DNA of 5,420 nt from an uncultured Bacilli bacterium (GCA_947625395.1 CANQOD010000085.1:1-5420), one strand, 5' to 3'; positions 1 to 5,212 are shown, counted from the stretch's first letter. Numbers and translations: made by a program. The notes: generated by a model not told the origin, from the sequence alone.

Positions 1-24
1 TTCAAATCTTCTTTTCTCTTTCAT
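1..24 (-). CDS. Partial start of an unidentified gene downstream of ftsH
   Basis: Only eight codons are visible (MKEKRRFE) before the window ends, so the product cannot be identified. The start is supported by a GAGGGTG Shine-Dalgarno-like sequence (complement of 31-37) six bases upstream of the ATG at 22-24. An ATG four bases upstream (26-28) leads to a stop within nine codons, so it is not the start of a long gene. A TATAAT hexamer (complement of 49-54) lies about 25 bases upstream of the start and could be a -10 box. The gene is co-directional with ftsH, with 109 bases between them. Confidence 0.4.
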
Positions 25-48
25 TCATGACACCCTCATTCTGATGTC

Positions 49-54
49 ATTATA
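49..54 (-). promoter_or_regulatory. Candidate -10 box (TATAAT) upstream of the left-edge gene
   Basis: A perfect TATAAT reads on the minus strand about 25 bases upstream of the MKEKRRFE start, which would leave a 5' leader of roughly 18 bases. No recognisable -35 box exists at 16-18 bp spacing. That position is occupied by the G8 tract (complement of 68-75) and the bases beside it. There is no TGn extended -10 motif either, so the promoter call is weak. Confidence 0.3.
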
Positions 55-67
55 TCTTTTAAAACTA

Positions 68-75
68 CCCCCCCC
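68..75. repeat. Homopolymeric tract of 8 C (G8 on the coding strand)
   Basis: Eight consecutive C residues lie in an otherwise AT-rich intergenic spacer between the ftsH stop and the next minus-strand gene. The tract falls in the -35/spacer zone of the candidate TATAAT at 49-54. Runs of this length are prone to slipped-strand length change. A regulatory effect is inference only. Confidence 0.7.
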
Positions 76-133
76 GATTTATTCTATTTACGCATATCGT
101 CTTTAATACAAGATGAATTTTTGCTCGTCACTA

Positions 134-2101
134 TTACTGGTCTAATTCTTTTAACAATTCCGCTTTATTCATTTTTGAATAGCCTTTGATTCCTTTTTCT
201 TTGGCAATTTCTTTCAATTTGGTAATGCTCATTTCTTCAAGCGTTGTTTCTTCGCTCTCATCAGGCATTTTTCCATGTTCAACTAAATAATCAATTTGCT
301 CCTTAGTTAATGTTTCATATTCTAATAAAGTTGTTGCGATTAAATCTAATAATTTTCGATTTTCCTTAATAATTTCTCGTGCTTTTTCATAACAAGCTTC
401 AATAATTTTGCGCATCTCAATATCGATTTCATGGGCCACTTCATTAGAGAAGTTTCTTGTCTTATTATAGTCACGTCCTAAGAAAACGCTTCCCTCTTGT
501 TGTTCTAATTGCATCGGTCCTAAATCACTCATACCATATTCAGTAACCATACTACGAGCAATCTTCGTTGCTTTAGAAAAATCATTCTCAGCACCGGTAG
601 TCACTTCTCCAAAAACAACTTCTTCAGCAACACGTCCAGCCAAGAGTCCTGTGATTTGTTCTAGTAAATCTGTTTTCGTTGAACAAATCTTTTCTTCACT
701 CGGAAGCATCATATTATAACCACCAGCAGCACCACGAGGAATAATAGTAACTTTATGAACAGTACTAGCATTACTTAATTTAAGTCCTAAAACAGCATGT
801 CCTGATTCATGATAAGCAACTAGCTTTCGGTCATTTTCACTATATTTCTTGCTCGTTTTAGCAGGTCCCATCAAAACACGGTCACTCGCTTCATCAATTT
901 CGCTCATGCCAATCGCATCTTTGTTTCGACGAACAGCAAGAAGTGCAGCCTCATTGAGTAAGTTTTCCAAATCAGCACCACTATAACCTGGTGTTCGTTT
1001 GGCAATATTTTCTAAAGTCACATTTTCTTTTAACACTTTATTCCGTGCGTGTACACGTAAAATTTCTTCTCGGCCTTTTACATCAGGCAAACTCACCGTA
1101 ACTTGACGGTCAAATCTTCCTGGTCTTAAAAGAGCTGGGTCTAAAACATCTGGACGGTTCGTTGCCGCAATAATGATAATGCCCTCATTGGTACCAAAGC
1201 CATCCATTTCTGTCAGCAATTGGTTCAATGTTTGCTCGCGCTCATCATGACCACCGCCAAGGCCAGTGCCTCTTTGACGACCGACTGCATCAATTTCATC
1301 AATAAAGATAAGACATGGGGCTGTTCTTTTTGCTTGTTGGAACATATCCCGTACACGACTAGCTCCAACACCGACAAATAACTCTACAAAATCACTACCA
1401 CTAATATAATAGAATGGTACATTCGCTTCTCCAGCAACGGCTCTTGCTAACAACGTTTTACCTGTTCCTGGAGGCCCATAAAGTAAAACACCTTTCGGGA
1501 TACGCGCACCCAATTTTTGAAATTTCTTCGGATTCTTTAAGAAATCAATTAACTCACTAACTTCCTCTTTTTCCTCTTTTAGTCCCGCAACATCTTTAAA
1601 AGTTACTTTATTTTTATCGGAAGAAAGACGGGCTTTACTCTTGCCAAAATCCATAGAACTCTTATTGCCCGCAACTTGCTTACTAACAAGAAAGAAAGCG
1701 GCTCCTACAACTAAGACAATGGGTAGGACATTCGCAAGAATTAACAAAAGAGAACTGGATTCAGGGTCTTCTTCTGTAACGAACGTAAAATCTTGTGTTT
1801 CACTCGCATCCACGAGTCGTTTAATCACTTCTTCACTCATAGGAATACGAGCCACAAAATACTCATTCTCCTTATAGCCCTCAAGTTTTCCTTGCACTTG
1901 ATAAACTTTCGCTCTATCTCTAGGAATCAATGTTAATTCTTCCACTTTTCCATCATTGACCACGTCAATAAATTCATTATAATTTAACACATTTTCTTTT
2001 TGATTGAGCACGTTAAAAAAGTAAAATACTCCTAACATGATAATCGCAAGAAATAAATAAGGTAATAAGCCACGTTTGACTGTTTTTTTATTGGCATTCA
2101 T
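134..2101 (-). CDS. ftsH: ATP-dependent zinc metalloprotease FtsH with an extra C-terminal Rho_N-like domain
   Basis: FtsH is a membrane-anchored AAA+ protease that unfolds and degrades misassembled membrane proteins and some soluble regulators. This copy (655 aa) appears complete. It has a TM segment at about residues 11-31, an extracytoplasmic domain at about 32-115 and a second TM at about 117-139. The AAA+ module has Walker A GPPGTGKT (209-216), Walker B LIFIDEID (264-271) and the second region of homology (313-331) with candidate arginine fingers R326 and R329. The zinc protease motif is HESGH (431-435), and D507 is the likely third ligand. The usual family C-terminus is reached near residue 612. 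An acidic linker and a helix-extended-helix motif (about 621-655) follow, resembling the Rho N-terminal domain. The start is supported by GAAGGAGG (complement of 2112-2119). It lies 18 bp after tilS, as in many Bacillota but without hprT between, and is probably cotranscribed with it. No convincing terminator is visible after the stop. Confidence 0.98.
   Translation of the reverse strand: MNANKKTVKRGLLPYLFLAIIMLGVFYFFNVLNQKENVLNYNEFIDVVNDGKVEELTLIPRDRAKVYQVQGKLEGYKENEYFVARIPMSEEVIKRLVDASETQDFTFVTEEDPESSSLLLILANVLPIVLVVGAAFFLVSKQVAGNKSSMDFGKSKARLSSDKNKVTFKDVAGLKEEKEEVSELIDFLKNPKKFQKLGARIPKGVLLYGPPGTGKTLLARAVAGEANVPFYYISGSDFVELFVGVGASRVRDMFQQAKRTAPCLIFIDEIDAVGRQRGTGLGGGHDEREQTLNQLLTEMDGFGTNEGIIIIAATNRPDVLDPALLRPGRFDRQVTVSLPDVKGREEILRVHARNKVLKENVTLENIAKRTPGYSGADLENLLNEAALLAVRRNKDAIGMSEIDEASDRVLMGPAKTSKKYSENDRKLVAYHESGHAVLGLKLSNASTVHKVTIIPRGAAGGYNMMLPSEEKICSTKTDLLEQITGLLAGRVAEEVVFGEVTTGAENDFSKATKIARSMVTEYGMSDLGPMQLEQQEGSVFLGRDYNKTRNFSNEVAHEIDIEMRKIIEACYEKAREIIKENRKLLDLIATTLLEYETLTKEQIDYLVEHGKMPDESEETTLEEMSITKLKEIAKEKGIKGYSKMNKAELLKELDQ
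137..241 (-). other. Rho_N / SAP-like helix-extended-helix tail encoded at the FtsH C-terminus
   Basis: FtsH residues 621-655 begin LEEMSITKLKEIAKEKGI and continue GYSKMNKAELLKELDQ. The spacing of L, A, GI, M, K and EL matches the N-terminal domain of transcription terminator Rho (pattern L..L...A...G(I/L)......M.K.(E/D)(L/I)...L). A short acidic linker (DESEE, about 614-618) separates it from the protease domain. In Rho and related proteins this fold is a small nucleic-acid-binding or protein-docking module. Its role on FtsH is unknown. The domain assignment rests on pattern recognition by eye. Confidence 0.75.
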
Positions 2102-2119
2102 TTTTTTTGTTCCTCCTTC

Positions 2120-3442
2120 TCACTGATATCTCAATATTATATCATAACTTTCTGATTTTTTCTTATCAAATTTCGATTTTTTTAACCCTGGCAGAAAAAC
2201 AATCTCTCCAGTCGCATCAACAACAATGGGCCACAGTTCTCTTTCAGCAATGGGAATCTTTTTATCAATTAAAATATCTTTGACTTTTCGATGACCATTT
2301 TGTCCTTTTAAAGCCATCTTATCACCTATTTTTCGGGTTCTAACAACCAAAGGTAATTTGACTTCTTTGGAAGAGATGCGAGTCACATTATTACTGGTTT
2401 CATCGCAAGTTTCAAGTTGTTCTAAAATATGACCATTCGGCAATTGCACATAAGAAGAAATTTCAATTTCATAACTATTAATCGATTTCACCACTTTTCT
2501 AAGACAAAAAGTATCATAGCTTTTCACGGCTTCTACTTCATTGGGAAGCTGTAAAGATAAAGAACTTGCTTTCCGTTTCATAAGGTCCAGCAACAAGTAA
2601 AGATGTTTTTCAGTAATCAGCACCAAATCATCTTGATAAAAGTTTGAAAGCATTTTCGCTAAAATTTCTTTTTGAAGAAAAGGCTCAATGGTTTGAAACT
2701 GGGAAATAGAAAAAGTAAGATTTTCTCCCTGAATTAGATGATGATAAGCTTTATCTCGTTCTTTTTCAATAAAGGCATTTGCTTCCATTAATTTATCGTG
2801 AAACTGAAGAAAGCGAAGATGCACATTTCGGTCTTCTTTTTTAAGAAAGGGCAAGACGGTTTTCCGATAGCGATTTCTTGTATAAACACTTTGAAAATTC
2901 GATTTATCAATCGCATAAGGAACATGATTTTTCTTACAATACGTCAAAATATCCTCTTTTGTAACTTCATAAAGAGGCCTTACAAGTTGATAGCCTTTGT
3001 AATCGAATTTTTTCGAAAATCCAGCATACCCTGCCAGTGTAGCACCTCTTACAATTCGCATCAAAATTGTTTCCATCAAATCATCAGCATGATGTGCTGT
3101 CATTAAATAGGTAGCATCATATTTTTCACAGACTTTTTCAAAGAAATGATAGCGAATTTGCCTTGCTTCATTATGAAAATTATCTTCTCCATAATTTTCG
3201 ATTTTCATATATTCAAAAGGGACTTCTACTTGCTTACAAATGGCTTCCAATTGCTCTTTTTCTTTTTCACTTGCTCTTCGTTTATTGTGATTAACATGGG
3301 CAACGACAAGTTGAAATGGCACTTCTTTTCTTTTCTCCAACAACAAATGAAAAAGTGCCATCGAATCAGGTCCATAAGAGCAACCTAAAACAACAACTGT
3401 GGACGGCGTAAAAGTATATGCATCTAATAAACTTCTATTCAT
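2120..3442 (-). CDS. tilS: tRNA(Ile)-lysidine synthetase TilS, with a variant PP-loop
   Basis: TilS converts C34 of the CAU-anticodon tRNA-Ile to lysidine using ATP and lysine, so that the tRNA reads AUA as isoleucine. It is normally essential and cytosolic. The 440-aa protein has the expected N-ATPase core: PP-loop at 22-27, HVNH (49-52), a TAHHADDLMET motif (115-125) with RGATLAGYAGF after it, RPLYEV (155-160), and TRNRYRKTVLPFL (188-200). The C-terminal TilS domain follows (about 360-425), with RTRKIGDKM, KVKDILIDKKIP and FLPGLKKSKF. The PP-loop reads SYGPDS where the family has SGGxDS: Tyr23 (TAT codon) replaces the first glycine. The start is supported by AGGTGG seven bases upstream. It is followed 18 bp later by ftsH; hprT, which separates the two genes in Bacillus, is missing. 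No convincing promoter hexamers were found immediately upstream. Confidence 0.95.
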   Translation of the reverse strand: MNRSLLDAYTFTPSTVVVLGCSYGPDSMALFHLLLEKRKEVPFQLVVAHVNHNKRRASEKEKEQLEAICKQVEVPFEYMKIENYGEDNFHNEARQIRYHFFEKVCEKYDATYLMTAHHADDLMETILMRIVRGATLAGYAGFSKKFDYKGYQLVRPLYEVTKEDILTYCKKNHVPYAIDKSNFQSVYTRNRYRKTVLPFLKKEDRNVHLRFLQFHDKLMEANAFIEKERDKAYHHLIQGENLTFSISQFQTIEPFLQKEILAKMLSNFYQDDLVLITEKHLYLLLDLMKRKASSLSLQLPNEVEAVKSYDTFCLRKVVKSINSYEIEISSYVQLPNGHILEQLETCDETSNNVTRISSKEVKLPLVVRTRKIGDKMALKGQNGHRKVKDILIDKKIPIAERELWPIVVDATGEIVFLPGLKKSKFDKKKSESYDIILRYQ

Positions 3443-3497
3443 TTCATTACCACCTACTTTATTCTATCGCAAATCAAGGGAAAAAGCTATTTTTTCT

Positions 3498-3562
3498 GAA
3501 AGGAAAATGAAGAAAAGAAAAGATACTTCCTATCCATTTCCTTTTTCTTTTCATTTTCTTTC
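3498..3562. repeat. Long imperfect inverted repeat between the small ORF and tilS
   Basis: The left arm at 3498-3522 (beginning GAAAGGAAAATGAA) is nearly complementary to the right arm at 3541-3562 (ending TTCATTTTCTTTC). About 20 pairs form, interrupted by bulged bases around 3503 and 3512-3516, with a loop of 3523-3540. One arm is almost all purine and the other almost all pyrimidine. On the minus strand the structure covers the stop codon of the 3551-3814 ORF and lies about 55 bp upstream of the tilS start. No T-run immediately follows on the minus strand, so it does not look like a classical terminator. Confidence 0.55.
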
Positions 3563-3814
3563 GATGCTTTTCATCAACGCTACAATATTTCGTTTCTTTC
3601 TTTGGCCAAGAAAAAGACAAACAGACAGTAAACAAAAAGTGCTTAGAAAGAAAAGAGTAAAGGTAAGAAGATTCTTTTCATGAAGTCCTCTTCCAAAAAA
3701 AAGCAAACAACTGATGAAATCACTACTCAAAAGAAGCCATATTTTTTTCAGTCGTACGAACAAAATTTTCCATATCTGATAGAAAAAAAAAGTAAAAAGG
3801 ACACATAAAAACAT
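3551..3814 (-). CDS. Hypothetical small membrane protein between divIC and tilS
   Basis: This 87-residue ORF is not recognised as any family. It is rich in Phe and Leu, with hydrophobic stretches at about 1-20, 27-41 and 49-70, separated by RLKK and a short HEK-containing loop, and a basic tail (QRKKR, ending SIERK). That fits a two- or three-pass membrane protein. GGTGAT (complement of 3818-3823), which matches the extended anti-Shine-Dalgarno complement, ends three bases upstream of the ATG. It lies where Bacillus has yabR and spoIIE, but no SpoIIE or S1-domain motif is visible. The plus strand here is a purine-rich low-complexity sequence, so the Phe/Leu richness may only reflect base composition. 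It may be a real lineage-specific gene, a decayed remnant or chance. No good promoter was found. Confidence 0.4.
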   Translation of the reverse strand: MFLCVLFTFFFYQIWKILFVRLKKIWLLLSSDFISCLLFFGRGLHEKNLLTFTLFFLSTFCLLSVCLFLGQRKKRNIVALMKSIERK

Positions 3815-3860
3815 CTTATCACCGCAGCAAAGATAACATGTTTATAGGGCAAAAAAGCAC

Positions 3861-3893
3861 GAAAAAAAAGAGATTTTAAGGAATTCTTAAAAC
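3861..3893 (-). terminator. Candidate intrinsic terminator overlapping the divIC stop codon
   Basis: On the minus strand TTTTAAG (complement of 3886-3892), loop AATTC and CTTAAAA (complement of 3874-3880) form a 7-bp stem, or 8 bp with a G-U pair. TCTC and eight T follow. The stop codon of divIC (3876-3878) lies within the 3' arm. The stem is almost entirely A-T, so its strength is uncertain. Confidence 0.4.
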
Positions 3894-4169
3894 ATACTCT
3901 CCATCTTTTGAATAAAAATACTTTTCTCTAGCATATCTTGCTATATAATCCGGGTCCTGTAATTTATCAACATCTACTTTCAATGTTTCCTCTTCTTCTT
4001 TTAAAGACAAAAGTTCTTTGTCTAACTGTTTCTTCTCTTGATATTTACTATATATTTCTACCCAATATTTTCCTAAAGTAAACGTCGTCAAAACAATAAT
4101 GATAATGGAAGTCATGCCTAAAACAAGATAGCGCATAATACGTTTACGTCTTTTTTTACTTTTCGCCAT
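3876..4169 (-). CDS. divIC: Septum formation initiator DivIC (FtsB/DivIC family)
   Basis: DivIC is a bitopic membrane protein of the divisome that works with FtsL and DivIB and is needed for septal assembly. The 97-aa protein has a short basic cytoplasmic N-terminus (AKSKKRRKR), one TM segment (about 11-33), an extracellular coiled coil (about 38-66, KKQLDKELLSLKEEEETL), and the family C-terminal motif (LQDPDYIARYAREKYFY, then GEYVLRIP). The ATG at 4167-4169 is chosen over one five codons upstream (4182-4184) because GGAAGGTG lies just before it. The upstream ATG has no Shine-Dalgarno sequence and would include this one. An extended -10 promoter lies about 26 bases upstream, so transcription can start independently of yabPQ, fitting a housekeeping role. 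Its position after yabP-yabQ matches Bacillus. Confidence 0.93.
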   Translation of the reverse strand: MAKSKKRRKRIMRYLVLGMTSIIIIVLTTFTLGKYWVEIYSKYQEKKQLDKELLSLKEEEETLKVDVDKLQDPDYIARYAREKYFYSKDGEYVLRIP

Positions 4170-4194
4170 TCTTACACCTTCCATTCTAAGATAG

Positions 4195-4203
4195 ATTATA
4201 TCA
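4195..4203 (-). promoter_or_regulatory. Extended -10 promoter for divIC
   Basis: The minus strand reads TGATATAAT, a perfect TGn-TATAAT extended -10 element. No -35 box is recognisable, which is typical of extended -10 promoters. Transcription would start near 4188, giving a short leader of about 19 bases before the chosen divIC start, with the ribosome binding site GGAAGGTG in between. Confidence 0.6.
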
Positions 4204-4243
4204 AAACAAAAAGGAAAATGGGAATTTTTCTAACACAAAAGAA

Positions 4244-4265
4244 TGACAATTTACATCATTTGTCA
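4244..4265 (-). terminator. Weak hairpin at the end of yabQ, possible terminator
   Basis: TGACAA and TTGTCA (4244-4249 and 4260-4265) form a perfect 6-bp stem with a 10-base loop that contains the yabQ stop codon. On the minus strand it is followed by TTCTTTTG, only a short T-rich stretch, so termination would be partial at best. It sits just upstream of the divIC promoter, where separation of the two transcription units would be expected. Confidence 0.25.
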
Positions 4266-4558
4266 CCTTTCGAAAATGGCTTTATCCACTTCCTGATTTT
4301 GCGAAATTTTGGAAAAACTAGAAAGAATCCTATACTAAAGGGAAAGAAATAATAAGGATGTAAGATACCCTCATTCAACCATTTGAATAAAAAAAAGCAA
4401 GAAAGCGCCATGAACAGACCAAATAAAATGTTGCTTGTTATTTGAATTAATTTTCTGCTTGTAAACAAAATACGATAGTTCAAGTTAAATAAAAAGGAGA
4501 AAAAGATGCCAAACAAAAAGGAAAAAAATAAACTTTGTATCTGTAAGTCTAAGCTCAT
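4256..4558 (-). CDS. yabQ: Spore cortex biosynthesis protein YabQ (short form)
   Basis: YabQ is an integral membrane protein of the mother-cell outer forespore membrane, required for cortex peptidoglycan formation in Bacillus. This 100-aa protein has three hydrophobic segments, about residues 5-30, 38-60 and 66-84, then a basic C-terminal tail (PKFRKIRKWIKPFSKGDK). The call rests on the topology, on the N-terminal pattern of the family (Q.QSLFFSFLFGI) and on its place between yabP and divIC. It is clearly shorter than the Bacillus subtilis protein, which as I recall is about twice this length, so it may keep only the core membrane domain. The start ATG overlaps the yabP stop as ATGA (4555-4558), and no Shine-Dalgarno sequence precedes it, so translational coupling to yabP is likely. 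Confidence 0.8.
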   Translation of the reverse strand: MSLDLQIQSLFFSFLFGIFFSFLFNLNYRILFTSRKLIQITSNILFGLFMALSCFFLFKWLNEGILHPYYFFPFSIGFFLVFPKFRKIRKWIKPFSKGDK

Positions 4559-4845
4559 TTAAAGAGTCTAGTGAATAAACTTTCTTCTTTTCCTTTTTGC
4601 TTTTCTTCTTCGATATAAGTAAAACCATTCACTTGGCCCTTAATCGCAACGGTTCCCTGTAGAGTATCTAATTTAATCAGTTCAAGGGCATTTCCTTTCA
4701 CAACAAGAAACCCCATAATTGTATCGAGTAAAAACTCTTCACTATCAAAATTTTCTATTTTCTTAACACCAGTAATGATAAGATTCTTTCTTTCTGTCAG
4801 TGTGATACCATGATTATAGGTATGAATTGTTTCTTGTTTATCCAT
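4555..4845 (-). CDS. yabP: Sporulation protein YabP
   Basis: YabP is a small soluble sporulation protein made in the mother cell and linked to YabQ and spore cortex or coat formation. In Bacillus its expression depends on sigma-E. The 96-aa sequence shows the family core: RKNLIITGVKKIENFDSEEF (19-38), then LLDTIMGFLVVKG (39-51), LD..QGTVAIKGQVNGFTYIE (59-79), and a charged C-terminus ending SLFTRLFK. The full family length is present. The ribosome binding site AGGAGG (complement of 4851-4856) is strong with 5-base spacing, but it lies in the loop of a hairpin whose stem includes the start codon. The gene begins 45 bp after spoVG, with a terminator between, so transcription may depend on readthrough or an unrecognised sporulation promoter. 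I could not see a convincing sigma-E promoter in the gap. Confidence 0.93.
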   Translation of the reverse strand: MDKQETIHTYNHGITLTERKNLIITGVKKIENFDSEEFLLDTIMGFLVVKGNALELIKLDTLQGTVAIKGQVNGFTYIEEEKQKGKEESLFTRLFK

Positions 4846-4871
4846 AAGTGCCTCCTAAGACAACTTATGAA
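4841..4871 (-). promoter_or_regulatory. Hairpin enclosing the yabP start codon with the RBS in the loop
   Basis: On the minus strand CATAAGT (complement of 4863-4869) pairs perfectly with ACTTATG (complement of 4843-4849), which contains the yabP start codon. A G-U and an A-U pair extend the stem to 9 bp. The 13-base loop carries the Shine-Dalgarno AGGAGG. Folding would block the start codon while leaving the ribosome binding site exposed, so a translational control role is plausible but inferred. Confidence 0.5.
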
Positions 4872-4880
4872 AGACCAATC

Positions 4881-4909
4881 AAAAAAAGAACTACTCTTCC
4901 GTAGTTTCT
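4881..4909 (-). terminator. Intrinsic terminator of spoVG
   Basis: The minus strand reads AACTAC-GGAAGA-GTAGTT, a perfect 6-bp stem with a hexaloop, followed by C and seven T (complement of 4881-4887). With one bulged A the stem extends to 8 bp. The spoVG stop codon (4891-4893) lies in the 3' arm, so the terminator is built into the end of the gene. It would separate most spoVG transcription from yabP. Confidence 0.75.
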
Positions 4910-5175
4910 TCTGTTTCATCTTTGGCATTTTTATATGCTTCAATAATTGCATCTTCAAACATAGCCCTTACTTCAGGATTGATAGGATGTGCAATATCTC
5001 TATATCCTCCTGTTTGTGTTTTTCTTGAAGGCATCGCAATAAACAATCCATTATCTCCTTCAATAATACGAATGTCATGTACTGCGAAACTATCATCTAA
5101 TAATACAGATGCAATACCTTTCATGCGGCTTCCTTCTTTTTCAACCTTTCTTACGTTGACAGATGTAATTTTCAT
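4891..5175 (-). CDS. spoVG: SpoVG, RNA/DNA-binding global regulator
   Basis: SpoVG is a small nucleic-acid-binding regulator. In Bacillus it affects asymmetric septation and cortex formation, and in other Bacillota it affects virulence, capsule and metabolism. The 94-aa protein spans the family length. Hallmarks are MKITSVNVRKV at the start, RMKGIASVLLDDSFAVHDIR (17-36), the near-invariant DNGLFIAMPSRK (41-52), and YRDIAHPINPEVR (58-70), with an acidic tail (DETEETTEE) after the C-terminal helix. The start has a strong GGGAGGAT ribosome binding site with 7-base spacing. A sigma-A-like promoter and a 16-bp palindrome lie upstream, and an intrinsic terminator overlaps the stop codon, so it is mainly monocistronic. 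In Bacillus spoVG is followed by glmU (gcaD) and prs; here it sits directly before yabP. Confidence 0.98.
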   Translation of the reverse strand: MKITSVNVRKVEKEGSRMKGIASVLLDDSFAVHDIRIIEGDNGLFIAMPSRKTQTGGYRDIAHPINPEVRAMFEDAIIEAYKNAKDETEETTEE

Positions 5176-5196
5176 ATGTCATCCTCCCTCATAAAG

Positions 5197-5212
5197 TATA
5201 AAGTACTTTATA
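5197..5212. promoter_or_regulatory. 16-bp perfect palindrome at the spoVG transcription start, candidate operator
   Basis: TATAAAGTACTTTATA is perfectly self-complementary and lies between the -10 box and the ribosome binding site of spoVG, covering the predicted +1. TACTTT also occurs three times on the minus strand (starting at 5218, 5205 and 5198), giving overlapping direct repeats. The position suits a repressor operator. The regulator is unknown. AbrB is known to act on AT-rich DNA upstream of spoVG in Bacillus subtilis, but it has no simple consensus to match here. Confidence 0.45.

Noticed and set aside
797..811. HESGH instead of HEAGH in the FtsH zinc site as a possible anomaly
   Set aside because: The residue between Glu and Gly is not a zinc ligand and varies in the family (HExxH), so this is a normal variant.
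1641..1877. Plus-strand 78-codon ORF opposite ftsH
   Set aside because: It is fully antisense to the FtsH N-terminal region and has no family resemblance.
3399..3683. Plus-strand 94-codon ORF overlapping the start of tilS
   Set aside because: It overlaps the supported tilS start region, is rich in Lys, Arg and Phe from the low-complexity purine/pyrimidine sequence, and resembles no family. The start lies inside tilS on the opposite strand. Treated as a chance ORF.
3443..3875. tRNA genes in the divIC-tilS gap, as Bacillus has tRNAs in this neighbourhood
   Set aside because: The gap is too AT-rich and shows no cloverleaf arms, TTC-arm (GGTTCGA-like) or CCA end on either strand.
4170..4184. 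Longer DivIC start with five extra residues (MEGVR)
   Set aside because: That ATG has no Shine-Dalgarno sequence, while its codons form the GGAAGGTG that serves the ATG at 4167-4169. It is also very close to the predicted transcription start.
4922..5194. Plus-strand 90-codon ORF opposite spoVG
   Set aside because: It lies antisense to an unmistakable SpoVG coding sequence, and its frame is an ordinary by-product of that gene's codon use.
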